The translations under genes were made by a program, and so were the position numbers. A stretch of 64,000 nucleotides of DNA from Botryobacter ruber. GTDB taxonomy: Bacteria; Bacteroidota; Bacteroidia; Cytophagales; Hymenobacteraceae. Position 1 is the first letter of the stretch, and every line of letters begins with the position of its first letter. Positions 1 to 8,693 of the stretch are shown in pieces. Under the pieces are notes generated by a model. The model had not been told where the DNA came from and did not search any database. It saw nothing but the letters and a program-made list of their open reading frames with translations. Location: the NCBI RefSeq assembly GCF_003347595.2, contig NZ_QCZK02000015.1, positions 124,001-188,000 on the forward strand, given 5' to 3'.

Positions 1-977
1 ATATAATCTCTTCCCTGCTCGCTCAGAGTGTCGTACTCTTTTGTTTTGAGGCGGTCGCCAAAGGCTTGTATCTTGCGGAGCGGCTCCTGCAAATCGTGCG
101 ACGATACATAGGCAAAATCCTGCAGTTCGCGGTTGCTGCGTTCCAGTTCGGCAGCATAGCGCCGCAGGCGTTCCTCGTTCAGCTTCTGCTGCGTAATGTC
201 ATGCACAAAACCGGTGTATACTGTCCGCCCGCCCAGCACCACCTCGCTCACACTCAGGAAGAACGGAAACACCGTACCATCTTTGCGCAGCCCGGAAACT
301 TCGCGCCCGATGCCTATAATGCGCTTTTCGCCGGTTTCCTGGTAGTGCCGCATGTAACCATCGTGGCGGCTGCTGTCGGGTTCAGGCATCAGCATGTTAA
401 TGCTCCTGCCCAGCAGTTCAGCCGGATCATAACCAAATAGTTTGGCCGCAGACGGATTCACCATTTCGATCATGCCGCGGGTATCGATGGTAATAATGCC
501 ATCCACGGCAGCCTGAATAATAGAATTTATTTTGCTTTCGCTTTCCCGCAGGGCCAGTTCGGCCTTCTTCAGCTGCGTGATGTCGTGCACAATGCCGGTA
601 AAGATCAGTTTATCGCGCAGCTTTACCTCGCTAATGCTCAGCAGGAACGGAAAGGTGGTGCCGTCTTTTTTCAGACCAAGTACCTCACGCCCTTTGCCGA
701 TTATTTTGGCTTCACCGGTTCGCAGGTAATTGGCAATATACCCGTCATGCCGGCTGTGGTCGGGCTCGGGCATCAGCATACTCACGTTCTTCCCCAGTAC
801 TTCCTCCGGCTGATAACCAAAGATACGGGCAGCAGCAGGATTCACCGTTTCCATAATGCCGTGGCTGTCGATGGTGATAATCCCATCAATCGCGGTATCG
901 ATAATGGCTTGTAACCTGGACCGGTTTTCAGCTCCCTGGTCGGAGTTATGCAAAGAATCTTCCAAGTGTGTGGTCAT
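1..977 (-). CDS. PAS-PAS sensor histidine kinase, C-terminus cut by window edge
   Basis: Membrane-free sensor kinase of the FixL-like PAS type, expected to sense a signal through its PAS domains and phosphorylate a response regulator. My translation from the ATG at 977 stays open for 325 codons to the window edge. Two near-duplicate PAS domains occupy about residues 20-135 and 145-260; each carries a DGIITID start and a MLMPEPD motif. A HisKA segment follows with the H-box YVSSHDLQEPL, phospho-acceptor His near residue 294. The HATPase domain lies outside the window. No transmembrane segment or signal peptide is visible, so the part seen is cytoplasmic. The two PAS copies look like a tandem duplication. 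Identification as a kinase is firm; the ligand is unknown. Confidence 0.9.
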   Translation of the reverse strand, partial: MTTHLEDSLHNSDQGAENRSRLQAIIDTAIDGIITIDSHGIMETVNPAAARIFGYQPEEVLGKNVSMLMPEPDHSRHDGYIANYLRTGEAKIIGKGREVLGLKKDGTTFPFLLSISEVKLRDKLIFTGIVHDITQLKKAELALRESESKINSIIQAAVDGIITIDTRGMIEMVNPSAAKLFGYDPAELLGRSINMLMPEPDSSRHDGYMRHYQETGEKRIIGIGREVSGLRKDGTVFPFFLSVSEVVLGGRTVYTGFVHDITQQKLNEERLRRYAAELERSNRELQDFAYVSSHDLQEPLRKIQAFGDRLKTKEYDTLSEQGRDY

Positions 978-1519
978 AAGCTAAATATAGTCACTCCCAA
1001 AGCAAAGGCAAAATTATAGCGAAGTTTATGTTTTCAATTACGAATAGCAGGCTGATTTAAAATTATACTGCGGCAGCTGTTCGTTGGCTTAAAGGTACTA
1101 AGAGCATGTATAAATTCCGTCCTTTGCGCTGCAAATTGCCCGGAAAGGAACCTGACTTCATATTTTTCTCGCACCATAGCGCTGCTATGCTGCTCAAAAA
1201 ACATTTCGTCAGAACCCTTCCCGAACAATTTTCGCTTGCAAAAACGAAATTTAAACATACTCTAATTGTTTCGGGATGCCAAACAGCTTCTGGCAGCACA
1301 GCGACAGGATATTTTTCATTTCTGCAGCTGCCACCATAGCCTCTGCTGCTCCTTGCTGTTGCAGTTTGCCCTGTCGCCATGGCTGCCGCTGCTTTTTGTG
1401 TACCAGTGTTGCAGGCAGCCCGCTTCCCATCGCCAGAACCTATCGCACAGCATACAATTTCACTGGAAAGAAAAACTTTCCGAGTTTCCGTCAAGTATCT
1501 CTAAATAAAACCAACGCGC
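978..1519. other. Intergenic region between divergent genes
   Basis: This 540-base stretch separates the divergent histidine kinase and molybdopterin oxidoreductase genes. It holds one copy of the 30-bp dispersed repeat (1322-1353). The short reading frames on both strands are low-complexity Cys/His/Ala products of that repeat and I do not accept them as genes. Promoters for both flanking genes should lie here, but I see no convincing TAnnTTTG box. Confidence 0.5.
1322..1353 (-). repeat. 30-bp dispersed repeat, copy 1
   Basis: On the minus strand it reads GCAGAGGCTATGGTGGCAGC inside a longer match to the family. It lies between divergent genes. Confidence 0.8.
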
Positions 1520-3103
1520 ATGAAAACACCCCTGACATACAGCGCTTTACAATCCTTTTTGTTAACTGTAGCTGTTATCGCTGTCAACTACTTTGGTTGG
1601 CTGGCATTTGGGTTGCCGTATTTTCCGTTCGACCTGTTTGACTGGATAGCGCGCCAATTGCCAGGAGCAGTCATCACCGCCGGGATTGATGCCATGGTAA
1701 AAGGCATCAACGTCCTGAACCTGGGCGACACCGCTTCAGCCGCCAAAACCGCCGAAAAAGCGATGGCCTTACTCCTGTTTCTGGCTGGCGGTACCGTTGC
1801 CGGCGTTTTGGTGATCCTGCTCATGGGCAGGCTAAAAAAGTCACCGGTGCTTACGGGCACTGTTGCTGGAAGCCTGTTTGGCCTGGCCGCCATGCTTATC
1901 AGTTTAAACGTAAACCTGTTTTCTGCTGCTCACCCGGTACCGGCGTTGCTCTGGGCGCTGCTCCTCTTTGCAGGCTGGGGTTTTGTGCTGGGGTGGGCAT
2001 ATCAACGGTTGCAGGCAATAGAACAGGAACAAAAAGCAGAGGCCGTTCGCCTGGACCGCCGCCGGTTTATGCTGAAGCTGGGTGGTGCAACGGCTGTCGT
2101 TACGGTGGTGGGAGTATCGGTAGGTGCGCTGCTCGGGAAACGGGAAACAACGCCAGGCACAACCTGGTCTGCGACGCACGCCTTACCGAATGCCGGTGCT
2201 GCCGTGGAACCTGCACCAGGCACCCGGCCGGAATTTACGCCCCTCGACAAGCACTACCGCATCGACATCAACACCGTTCCGCCGGAGGTAAACGAACAGG
2301 ACTGGAAGCTGAATGTTACAGGATTGGTTGAGAAACCGTTGGATTTTACCCTGGACGAACTAAAGCAGTATGAACCGATGCACCAGTTTGTGACGCTGGA
2401 GTGCATTTCGAACCGCATCGCCGGCGACCTCATCAGCACCACCCGCTGGACAGGCGTCAGCCTGCAGCAGCTGTTGCCCGACCTGCACCTGAAACCAGGC
2501 GCCACGCATCTAAAAATATCATCGGCAGACGGCTTTTACGAAACAGTGGCCCTGCAGGATATTATAAATGACGAACGGATCATGCTGACTTATGCCTGGG
2601 ATGGCCTTCCGCTGAAGACAAAACACGGCTTCCCGTTACGCATTTACATTCCGAACCACTACGGCATGAAACAACCCAAATGGATAGAGACGATAGAAGC
2701 ACTGGATCATTGGGAGAAAGGCTACTGGGTAACACGCGGCTGGGACCGTGAAGCCATTATGAAATCCGAAGCGGTAATCGACGCAGTTGCCGTTCAGGAC
2801 GCCTACACTTCGGCAGTTGGGCAAAAACTCGTACCTGTCGGGGGAATTGCTTTTGCAGGCGACCGCGGCATCTCCAAAGTGGAGCTACAGGTAGACAATG
2901 GCGACTGGCACGAAGCACAGCTGCGCAAGCCGCTCTCACAGACCACCTGGGTTATCTGGCGCTACGATATGCCCTTCCAGGCTGGTGAGCACACGCTTAC
3001 CGCCCGTTGCTACGATGGAGAAGGAAAGCTGCAAACTGCCGAAATTGCAAAACCACATCCTTCGGGGGCAACAGGTTATCATGTGGTCAGGAGAAAGCTA
3101 TAA
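1520..3103 (+). CDS. Membrane-anchored molybdopterin-dependent oxidoreductase (sulfite oxidase/YedY fold)
   Basis: 527 aa. The first ~165 residues hold about four hydrophobic membrane segments. Then comes an internal twin-arginine-like motif, DRRRFMLKLGG (Arg180-182), followed by another hydrophobic stretch. The C-terminal half is an oxidoreductase molybdopterin-binding domain (~240-415) with Cys295 in TLECISN as the expected molybdenum ligand, and then a Mo-co dimerisation-like Ig domain (~420-520). Known family members transfer electrons to or from small oxyanions or methionine sulfoxide in the periplasm. The substrate here cannot be told from sequence. Placing a Tat-like motif after several membrane helices is unusual and implies that the catalytic domain is exported post-translationally. 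The gene stands alone, with no heme subunit next to it. Confidence 0.85.
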   Translation: MKTPLTYSALQSFLLTVAVIAVNYFGWLAFGLPYFPFDLFDWIARQLPGAVITAGIDAMVKGINVLNLGDTASAAKTAEKAMALLLFLAGGTVAGVLVILLMGRLKKSPVLTGTVAGSLFGLAAMLISLNVNLFSAAHPVPALLWALLLFAGWGFVLGWAYQRLQAIEQEQKAEAVRLDRRRFMLKLGGATAVVTVVGVSVGALLGKRETTPGTTWSATHALPNAGAAVEPAPGTRPEFTPLDKHYRIDINTVPPEVNEQDWKLNVTGLVEKPLDFTLDELKQYEPMHQFVTLECISNRIAGDLISTTRWTGVSLQQLLPDLHLKPGATHLKISSADGFYETVALQDIINDERIMLTYAWDGLPLKTKHGFPLRIYIPNHYGMKQPKWIETIEALDHWEKGYWVTRGWDREAIMKSEAVIDAVAVQDAYTSAVGQKLVPVGGIAFAGDRGISKVELQVDNGDWHEAQLRKPLSQTTWVIWRYDMPFQAGEHTLTARCYDGEGKLQTAEIAKPHPSGATGYHVVRRKL

Positions 3104-3304
3104 CTGCTATTCTGAAAAGTAATTGGAGCGACGGCCCTTCCAGCCAGCTATGTCGTAAACAGTTTTATGGTACCAGGTAAGTACCTCCCATCTTCAGCAA
3201 TAGCCACACCCATCAAACCTCAACACGAATAACTAAGATATTATTAGGAGCATAAAGCGGATAACTCCTAATTTTGAATATCAGAAAAAACAGGAAATTA
3301 CGTT

Positions 3305-3916
3305 ATGAAGATATTAGCCATAGGCCGGAATTACGTGGCACACATCGAGGAACTTAAAAATGAGGTCCCGGAAGAGCCAGTCATTTTTATGAAGCCCGAC
3401 ACAGCGGTGCTGCGCAACAACGAGCCGTTTTATTACCCGGAATTCAGCCAGGATGTACATTTCGAGGTGGAGTTGCTGCTGCGCATCAGCCGCGAAGGCA
3501 AAAACATTGACACGAAATTTGCACGTAAATATTATGATGCCATTGGTTTAGGCGTAGACTTTACCGCCCGCGACCTGCAGGCAAAGCTAAAAGCCAAAGG
3601 ACTGCCCTGGACACTGGCCAAGGGTTTCAACGGTTCGGCGCCTGTTTCGGAGTTTCTGCCCCTGGACCAGTTCCCGGACCTGCAGAACATCGATTTCAGT
3701 CTGCAACTGAACGGGGAAGTGCGTCAGAAAGGAAATTCCAGCCTGATGTTGCATCCTTTTGATGCGATAATTGCGTACATCTCCCGGTTTATCACACTTA
3801 AAACCGGCGACATCATTTTTACAGGCACTCCGGCAGGCGTTGGCCCCGTTAAAATCGGGGATAGGTTAGAAGGATTTATCGAAGACAAAAAATTACTGAA
3901 CTTTGAAATTAAATAA
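3305..3916 (+). CDS. Fumarylacetoacetate hydrolase family protein
   Basis: 203 aa cytoplasmic enzyme of the FAH superfamily. Members cleave or isomerise acyl-pyruvate-type C-C bonds or decarboxylate oxaloacetate with a divalent metal. Visible family motifs are IGRNYVAH at the N-terminus, the metal-ligand segment HFEVELLL, GVDFTARDLQ, and the C-terminal GDIIFTGTPAGVGP. The length is typical of the short single-domain members. The next gene starts inside its last codons, so the two are probably co-transcribed. The exact substrate is unknown. Confidence 0.88.
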   Translation: MKILAIGRNYVAHIEELKNEVPEEPVIFMKPDTAVLRNNEPFYYPEFSQDVHFEVELLLRISREGKNIDTKFARKYYDAIGLGVDFTARDLQAKLKAKGLPWTLAKGFNGSAPVSEFLPLDQFPDLQNIDFSLQLNGEVRQKGNSSLMLHPFDAIIAYISRFITLKTGDIIFTGTPAGVGPVKIGDRLEGFIEDKKLLNFEIK

Positions 3917-5795
3917 GCATTTATCACTTTTCATTCTTTTATTACTTTACGCAACAGGTCTGGCCGCACAGCCAACCGACCTGCGTGGGTATTTTTTGTT
4001 CCCTATAAAACCCGGGGAGCGCAACTACCTGTCGGGCTCGATGGGCGAAATCCGTTCGAACCACTTTCACGGTGGCCTCGATATTAAAACCGATCAGCGG
4101 GTGGGCCTGAATGTACATGCTGCAGCCGATGGTTACGTATCGAGGGTGAAACAGTCGACCTACGGGTATGGCAACATCATCTACATCACGCACCCCAACG
4201 GGCTGGTTACCACCTATGCGCACCTGCTGGAATTTTACGACCCGCTGGCAGATTACGTCCTGAAAAACCAGTATAAGCAAAAGACATTTGAAATAGAGCT
4301 GTTCCCGGACAAAAACATGTTCCTCGTAAAAAGGGGACAGGTAATCGGTTTGTCCGGCAACACGGGCGGCTCCGGCGGCCCGCACCTGCATTTCGAGATT
4401 CGCGACAAAGAGGACAGGCTGTACAACCCGCTGCGCTATGGCTTCTCAGAGATCATAGACACCACGCCTCCCGACATTTACACCCTGGGCATCCAGACGC
4501 TCAACATCTATTCGCGCGTAAACAACGAGTTTGGCAGGTTCCAGTTCAGCACCAAAAAATCGGGCAATGACTATGTGTTGCCTGACACCATCTTTGGCTA
4601 CGGGCAGCTGGGGCTGGAGCTGCAGACCATCGACCGCTACGACGGCGCCACAAACAGGAACGGTACGCAGGAAGTAACGCTTATCGTGAACAACAGGCAA
4701 CTTTACGCGCACATGATAGACCAGGTACCGTTTGAACTGACACGGCAGGTATCGCAGCACATCAACTACGGCCACTACAAGCACACCGGCAACACCTTCC
4801 AGAAAGCTTTTGTGGATTACGGAAACGATCTGCCCCTGTACAATGCCTCCGGAAACCGGGGTCGCTTAACTATTCACCCGGACTCTGTGTACAAAGTGCA
4901 GCTCGTAGCCCGCGACTCCTATAATAACAGCACCACCCTCCGCTTTATCGTGAAAGGGCAAAAATCCGGCTTTACCAAAACCATCTCCAACCAGGTAAAA
5001 AAACCGAAGCTCGATTACGAAATCCTGGGCAATGTCCTGAAAATTAACGCCACCGACACCTCCGCCACGCCCCGCAGCCTGGAACTGTTTAAAGATAAAA
5101 AGCGGATGGTGCTGGTGCCCAGCTACACCAAAAATTCGGTATCGGTTAACCTCTACGACCTGAGGGCCGGCCTCCCCGACTCCATGCACTTCTGTGGGCT
5201 AACCGAGGTGTTCCATTTCCAGCAGGCTGTCCCGCCGGGCAAGGAAGTAACGGTTGTGAATCCTTATGCAAATATTGTCTTTAACAAGGAATCGCTCTAC
5301 GACACGCTCTACCTGCAAACGAACCTGGAAGATGATGTGTATACCATCGGCGATTATTTCACGCCCCTGCACAGCGGCATTAAGGTAACTATTACGCCCC
5401 CCGGAGAATTTGCAGACAAATCAAAAGCAGCTGTCTACTTCCTGGGAACCGGCAGGGGGAAAGGCTTTACAGGCGGCACCTGGAACGGCAATTCCATTAC
5501 GTTTACCACCCGCAACATGGGCAAGTTTAAGGTTATGGAAGATGTAAAACCGCCATCCGTCAGGTTGCTGGGCAAAAGCAAAGTACAGGTCCGGTTTAAA
5601 ATAGGGGACGACCTCTCCGGCCTGAACTCTTTTAATGCTACCATAAACGGGCAGTGGCTGCTGATGAAATATGAGCATAAAACCGCCACTATTTACTCTG
5701 AAAAGTTAGATAAAAGTATACCTTTGTCTGGAGAAGTAGAATTAAGAGTAAAAGATAACGCCGGAAACGAGACTATCTATAAAACAAACATATAA
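3903..5795 (+). CDS. M23 family metallopeptidase (secreted)
   Basis: 630 aa with a clear N-terminal signal peptide ending near AAQ22. A LytM/M23 zinc endopeptidase domain covers roughly residues 30-180, with HFHGGLDI (His56, Asp60) and HLHFE (His161, His163) as ligands and catalytic residues. About 450 residues of probable beta-rich, Ig-like periplasmic domains follow. Such proteins cut peptidoglycan cross-links or regulate cell-wall turnover. The start is TTG, overlapping the FAH gene by 14 bases; no in-frame ATG lies near. bcp follows after 8 bases. The linkage to FAH and Bcp looks like an operon but suggests no shared pathway. Confidence 0.88.
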   Translation: MKLNKHLSLFILLLLYATGLAAQPTDLRGYFLFPIKPGERNYLSGSMGEIRSNHFHGGLDIKTDQRVGLNVHAAADGYVSRVKQSTYGYGNIIYITHPNGLVTTYAHLLEFYDPLADYVLKNQYKQKTFEIELFPDKNMFLVKRGQVIGLSGNTGGSGGPHLHFEIRDKEDRLYNPLRYGFSEIIDTTPPDIYTLGIQTLNIYSRVNNEFGRFQFSTKKSGNDYVLPDTIFGYGQLGLELQTIDRYDGATNRNGTQEVTLIVNNRQLYAHMIDQVPFELTRQVSQHINYGHYKHTGNTFQKAFVDYGNDLPLYNASGNRGRLTIHPDSVYKVQLVARDSYNNSTTLRFIVKGQKSGFTKTISNQVKKPKLDYEILGNVLKINATDTSATPRSLELFKDKKRMVLVPSYTKNSVSVNLYDLRAGLPDSMHFCGLTEVFHFQQAVPPGKEVTVVNPYANIVFNKESLYDTLYLQTNLEDDVYTIGDYFTPLHSGIKVTITPPGEFADKSKAAVYFLGTGRGKGFTGGTWNGNSITFTTRNMGKFKVMEDVKPPSVRLLGKSKVQVRFKIGDDLSGLNSFNATINGQWLLMKYEHKTATIYSEKLDKSIPLSGEVELRVKDNAGNETIYKTNI

Positions 5796-5803
5796 ACAGG
5801 CAC

Positions 5804-6256
5804 ATGGAACTGAAGATCGGAGACAAAGCTCCTGAATTTGAGACTACAGACCAGAACGGAAACCCCGTAAAGTTGAGCAACTACAAAGGCAAGAAGGTAA
5901 TTCTATATTTCTACCCGAAAGATGACACCCCTGGCTGTACCGCCCAGGCCTGCAACCTCCGCGACAACTACAGCGAGCTGCAGCAGCAGGGCTACGAAGT
6001 GCTTGGCGTAAGCACCGATAGCGAAGAGTCGCACCAGAAGTTCATCAGCAAGTTCAGCCTGCCTTTCAAGCTCCTGGCCGACACCGATCAACAGATTGTG
6101 AACAAATATGGGGTGTGGCAGGAGAAAAACATGTATGGCCGCAAATACATGGGTACCATGCGCTATACCTTCGTGATCGACGAAAATGGTGTAATTGAAG
6201 ACATCATCACCAAAGTAAAAACAGCAGAGCATACCCAGCAGCTGCTAAAAAAATAA
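5804..6256 (+). CDS. bcp: Thioredoxin-dependent thiol peroxidase Bcp
   Basis: 150 aa, the usual length of bacterioferritin comigratory protein/PrxQ. It reduces hydroperoxides using a peroxidatic cysteine recycled by thioredoxin. The motif DTPGCTAQAC gives peroxidatic Cys45 and resolving Cys50, spaced as in atypical 2-Cys PrxQ enzymes. The protein is cytoplasmic with no signal peptide. It is the last gene of the FAH-M23-bcp group, 8 bases after the peptidase. Confidence 0.95.
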   Translation: MELKIGDKAPEFETTDQNGNPVKLSNYKGKKVILYFYPKDDTPGCTAQACNLRDNYSELQQQGYEVLGVSTDSEESHQKFISKFSLPFKLLADTDQQIVNKYGVWQEKNMYGRKYMGTMRYTFVIDENGVIEDIITKVKTAEHTQQLLKK

Positions 6257-6318
6257 CAGTTGTTACAAAAAAATCGGTTACTAATTGCTTATTGATTAGG
6301 TATTTCGATTTATACTTG

Positions 6319-6326
6319 TATATTTG
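6319..6326 (+). promoter_or_regulatory. Candidate -7 box for tktN
   Basis: TATATTTG fits the Bacteroidota consensus TAnnTTTG and lies 35 bases before the GTG start. A well-spaced -33 TTTG is not obvious. Confidence 0.4.
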
Positions 6327-6360
6327 ACATTTAAATAATTATTGATAAAAATTCTCGCAA

Positions 6361-7221
6361 GTGAACCCACACAACAAAAGCATTGAAGAGCTAAAGGATA
6401 TCGCGGCCCAGGTTCGCCGTGATATCGTACGCATGGTACATGCCGTAAATTCAGGACACCCGGGCGGATCGCTGGGCTGTACGGATTTCCTGGTATCGCT
6501 GTATTTCCGGGTAATGAAACACAACCCCGAGTTCAACATGAACGGCGAGGGCGAAGACCTGTTCTTTTTATCGAACGGCCACATTTCGCCTGTTTTCTAC
6601 AGCGTGCTGGCGCGCTCCGGTTACTTCGATGTGAAAGAGCTGGCTACTTTCCGTAAGATCAACTCCCGTGTACAGGGTCACCCGGCTACCGAAGAAGGTC
6701 TGCCAGGCATACGTGTAGCTTCCGGTTCACTGGGCCAGGGATTGTCTGTAGCGATTGGCGCTGCGCAGTCCAAAAAACTGAACAACGACCCGCAAACAGT
6801 GTTCGTGCTGATGGGCGATGGCGAACTGAACGAAGGACAGGTATGGGAAGCTGCCATGTATGCGGCACACCACAAAATTGACAACCTGATTGCCACCGTA
6901 GACCGCAACGGTCAGCAGATCGACGGCCCTACTGAAAAAGTAATGTCGCTGGGCGACCTGCGCGCCAAGTTCGAAGCGTTTGGCTGGGATGTAATGGAAA
7001 TTGCAGACGGAAACTCCTTTGAGTCGGTACTGCCTGGCCTGGAAGAAGCAAAATCCAGGCTCGGAAAAGGCAAACCGGTTATGATCCTGATGGATACGGA
7101 GATGGGCTTTGGCGTGGACTACATGATGGGTTCCCACAAATGGCACGGCGTAGCACCAAACGATGAGCAGCTTCAGATAGCCCTGCAGCAGCTTGCCGTA
7201 CAGGAAGCTTCTGATTATTAA
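6361..7221 (+). CDS. Transketolase N-terminal subunit
   Basis: 286 aa, matching the thiamine-diphosphate-binding half of a split transketolase. With the C-terminal subunit at 8694 it should move two-carbon units between sugar phosphates in the non-oxidative pentose phosphate pathway. Visible motifs are GHPGGSLGCTD, GSLGQGLSVAIGAA, and the ThDP/Mg signature GDGELNEGQ followed by DRNGQQIDG. The start is GTG; no better upstream start is in frame. An intrinsic terminator follows directly, which is unusual because the partner subunit is 1.5 kb further on, behind a VWA gene. Confidence 0.93.
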   Translation: MNPHNKSIEELKDIAAQVRRDIVRMVHAVNSGHPGGSLGCTDFLVSLYFRVMKHNPEFNMNGEGEDLFFLSNGHISPVFYSVLARSGYFDVKELATFRKINSRVQGHPATEEGLPGIRVASGSLGQGLSVAIGAAQSKKLNNDPQTVFVLMGDGELNEGQVWEAAMYAAHHKIDNLIATVDRNGQQIDGPTEKVMSLGDLRAKFEAFGWDVMEIADGNSFESVLPGLEEAKSRLGKGKPVMILMDTEMGFGVDYMMGSHKWHGVAPNDEQLQIALQQLAVQEASDY

Positions 7222-7230
7222 TAAACCGTC

Positions 7231-7275
7231 AAGCGCTATACCTGGTTTTCCGGATCGGGAATAGCGCTTTTTAAT
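7231..7275 (+). terminator. Intrinsic terminator after tktN
   Basis: AAGCGCTAT (7231-7239) pairs with ATAGCGCTT (7261-7269) in a perfect 9-bp stem, followed by a T run. It separates the N subunit from the VWA gene and the C subunit. Confidence 0.75.
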
Positions 7276-7298
7276 TTTACGCTTAAGTTTAGGTGGCC

Positions 7299-8693
7299 AT
7301 GACTTTCTGGCAAAAGACCTGCTTCATACTTTCTTTATTGCTGTTTTTTACAGCAAGCGGGGCAGCTTTTAGCCAAACCCAAAAACCTAAGCCAAACACA
7401 CGGATTCTTTTCCTGCTCGATGCCTCCGGCAGCATGATGGCCAAATGGGAAAACAGCGACCGCATGTCGGTAGCCAAAACCCTGCTGGCCAACCTGGTGG
7501 ACTCGCTGCAGCAATACGAGAACCTGGAAGTGGCGCTGCGGGTATACGGGCACCAGTCAGGGCGGGAGCAGAACAATTGCCGGGACACCAAGCTGGAAGT
7601 ACCTTTTGCAGCCCGGAATGCGGAACAGGTTAAAAAGAAGCTGCAGCAGATAATACCACGCGGCAACACACCGCTCACGTATTCGCTGCAACAGTCGGCA
7701 GACGATTTTCCGCAGGAAAAGGATGCCCGGAATGTGATTATTATGATTACAGACGGGCTGGAGTCGTGCAGCGGTGACCCCTGTGCTACGTCGCTGGCCC
7801 TGCAGAAGAAGCGAATTTTCCTGCGCCCTTTTGTGATCGGGATAGGTATTGAGCCGGAGTACGAAAAGCAACTGAACTGCATCGGGCAGTATTTTAACGC
7901 TGCCGATGTGCGTACGTTCCGGAACGTGCTGACCGAAATAACGACGCAGGCCCTGAGCGAAACCACCGTTACCGTAGACCTGGTAGACGCGCAGGGGCGG
8001 CCCGTGGAGAGCAACGTAAACCTGACGTTCCTGAATGCCCTGACCGGTTTGCCGGAGTACAACTACGTGCATTACATGGATGGCAAAGGAAAATCGGACA
8101 GGCTGGAAGTGGATGCCCTCCTCCCCTATAACCTGGTGGTGAATTCGGTGCCGCAGGTAGTAGAGAACAACCTGAAAATACAGCCCGGAAAGCACAATGT
8201 ATTTTCGGTGGTGGCGCCGCAGGGCGAATTGTACCTCCGCCAGGACGGCCCCACGCCTTACGGACAGCTTACGGCCATCGTACGCCAGCCAGATGCAGGC
8301 ACGACCCTGCACGTGCAGCACTTTGGCAGCCGGAACAAGTACCTGGCCGGCAAATACGACCTGGAGGTGTTTACACTTCCCCGCATTTATATGAAGGGAG
8401 TGGAGGTAAAACAGGGGCAAACTAATACCATTACCGTTCCGCCTGCAGGGCAACTGAACATACCATCAGACCTGCAGGGCTATGGCAGTATTTATTCCAT
8501 CGATGCCAACGGTTCGCAGCAGTGGATCTATACGCTGCCGGAGCAAAGCAGCAAAATCGTACTGGCCCTGCAGCCGGGAAAATATAAACTGGTTTACCGC
8601 ACCAAGTCTGCCCACGCGAGTAAATTTACTGATGTGCAGGAATTCACCATCAGGTCGGGCGCAACAACAAACGTAAAAATTTTCAACAGATAG
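7299..8693 (+). CDS. Secreted VWA-domain protein between the transketolase subunits
   Basis: 464 aa from the ATG at 7299; a GTG two codons earlier is possible but less likely. A signal peptide (cut near FSQ) is followed by a von Willebrand factor A domain (~35-215). Its intact MIDAS motif DASGS (Asp41, Ser43, Ser45) resembles Ca-activated chloride channel-type VWA proteins. The remaining half looks like two or three beta-sandwich domains of unknown role. The protein should be periplasmic or surface-exposed. Its stop codon abuts the ATG of tktC with no spacer, so the two are almost certainly co-translated although nothing links them biochemically. Confidence 0.88.
   Translation: MTFWQKTCFILSLLLFFTASGAAFSQTQKPKPNTRILFLLDASGSMMAKWENSDRMSVAKTLLANLVDSLQQYENLEVALRVYGHQSGREQNNCRDTKLEVPFAARNAEQVKKKLQQIIPRGNTPLTYSLQQSADDFPQEKDARNVIIMITDGLESCSGDPCATSLALQKKRIFLRPFVIGIGIEPEYEKQLNCIGQYFNAADVRTFRNVLTEITTQALSETTVTVDLVDAQGRPVESNVNLTFLNALTGLPEYNYVHYMDGKGKSDRLEVDALLPYNLVVNSVPQVVENNLKIQPGKHNVFSVVAPQGELYLRQDGPTPYGQLTAIVRQPDAGTTLHVQHFGSRNKYLAGKYDLEVFTLPRIYMKGVEVKQGQTNTITVPPAGQLNIPSDLQGYGSIYSIDANGSQQWIYTLPEQSSKIVLALQPGKYKLVYRTKSAHASKFTDVQEFTIRSGATTNVKIFNR

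Noticed and set aside
1034-1508. Several overlapping frames of 70-140 aa
   Set aside because: They cover a repeat copy between divergent promoters and none has a consistent start or recognised domain.
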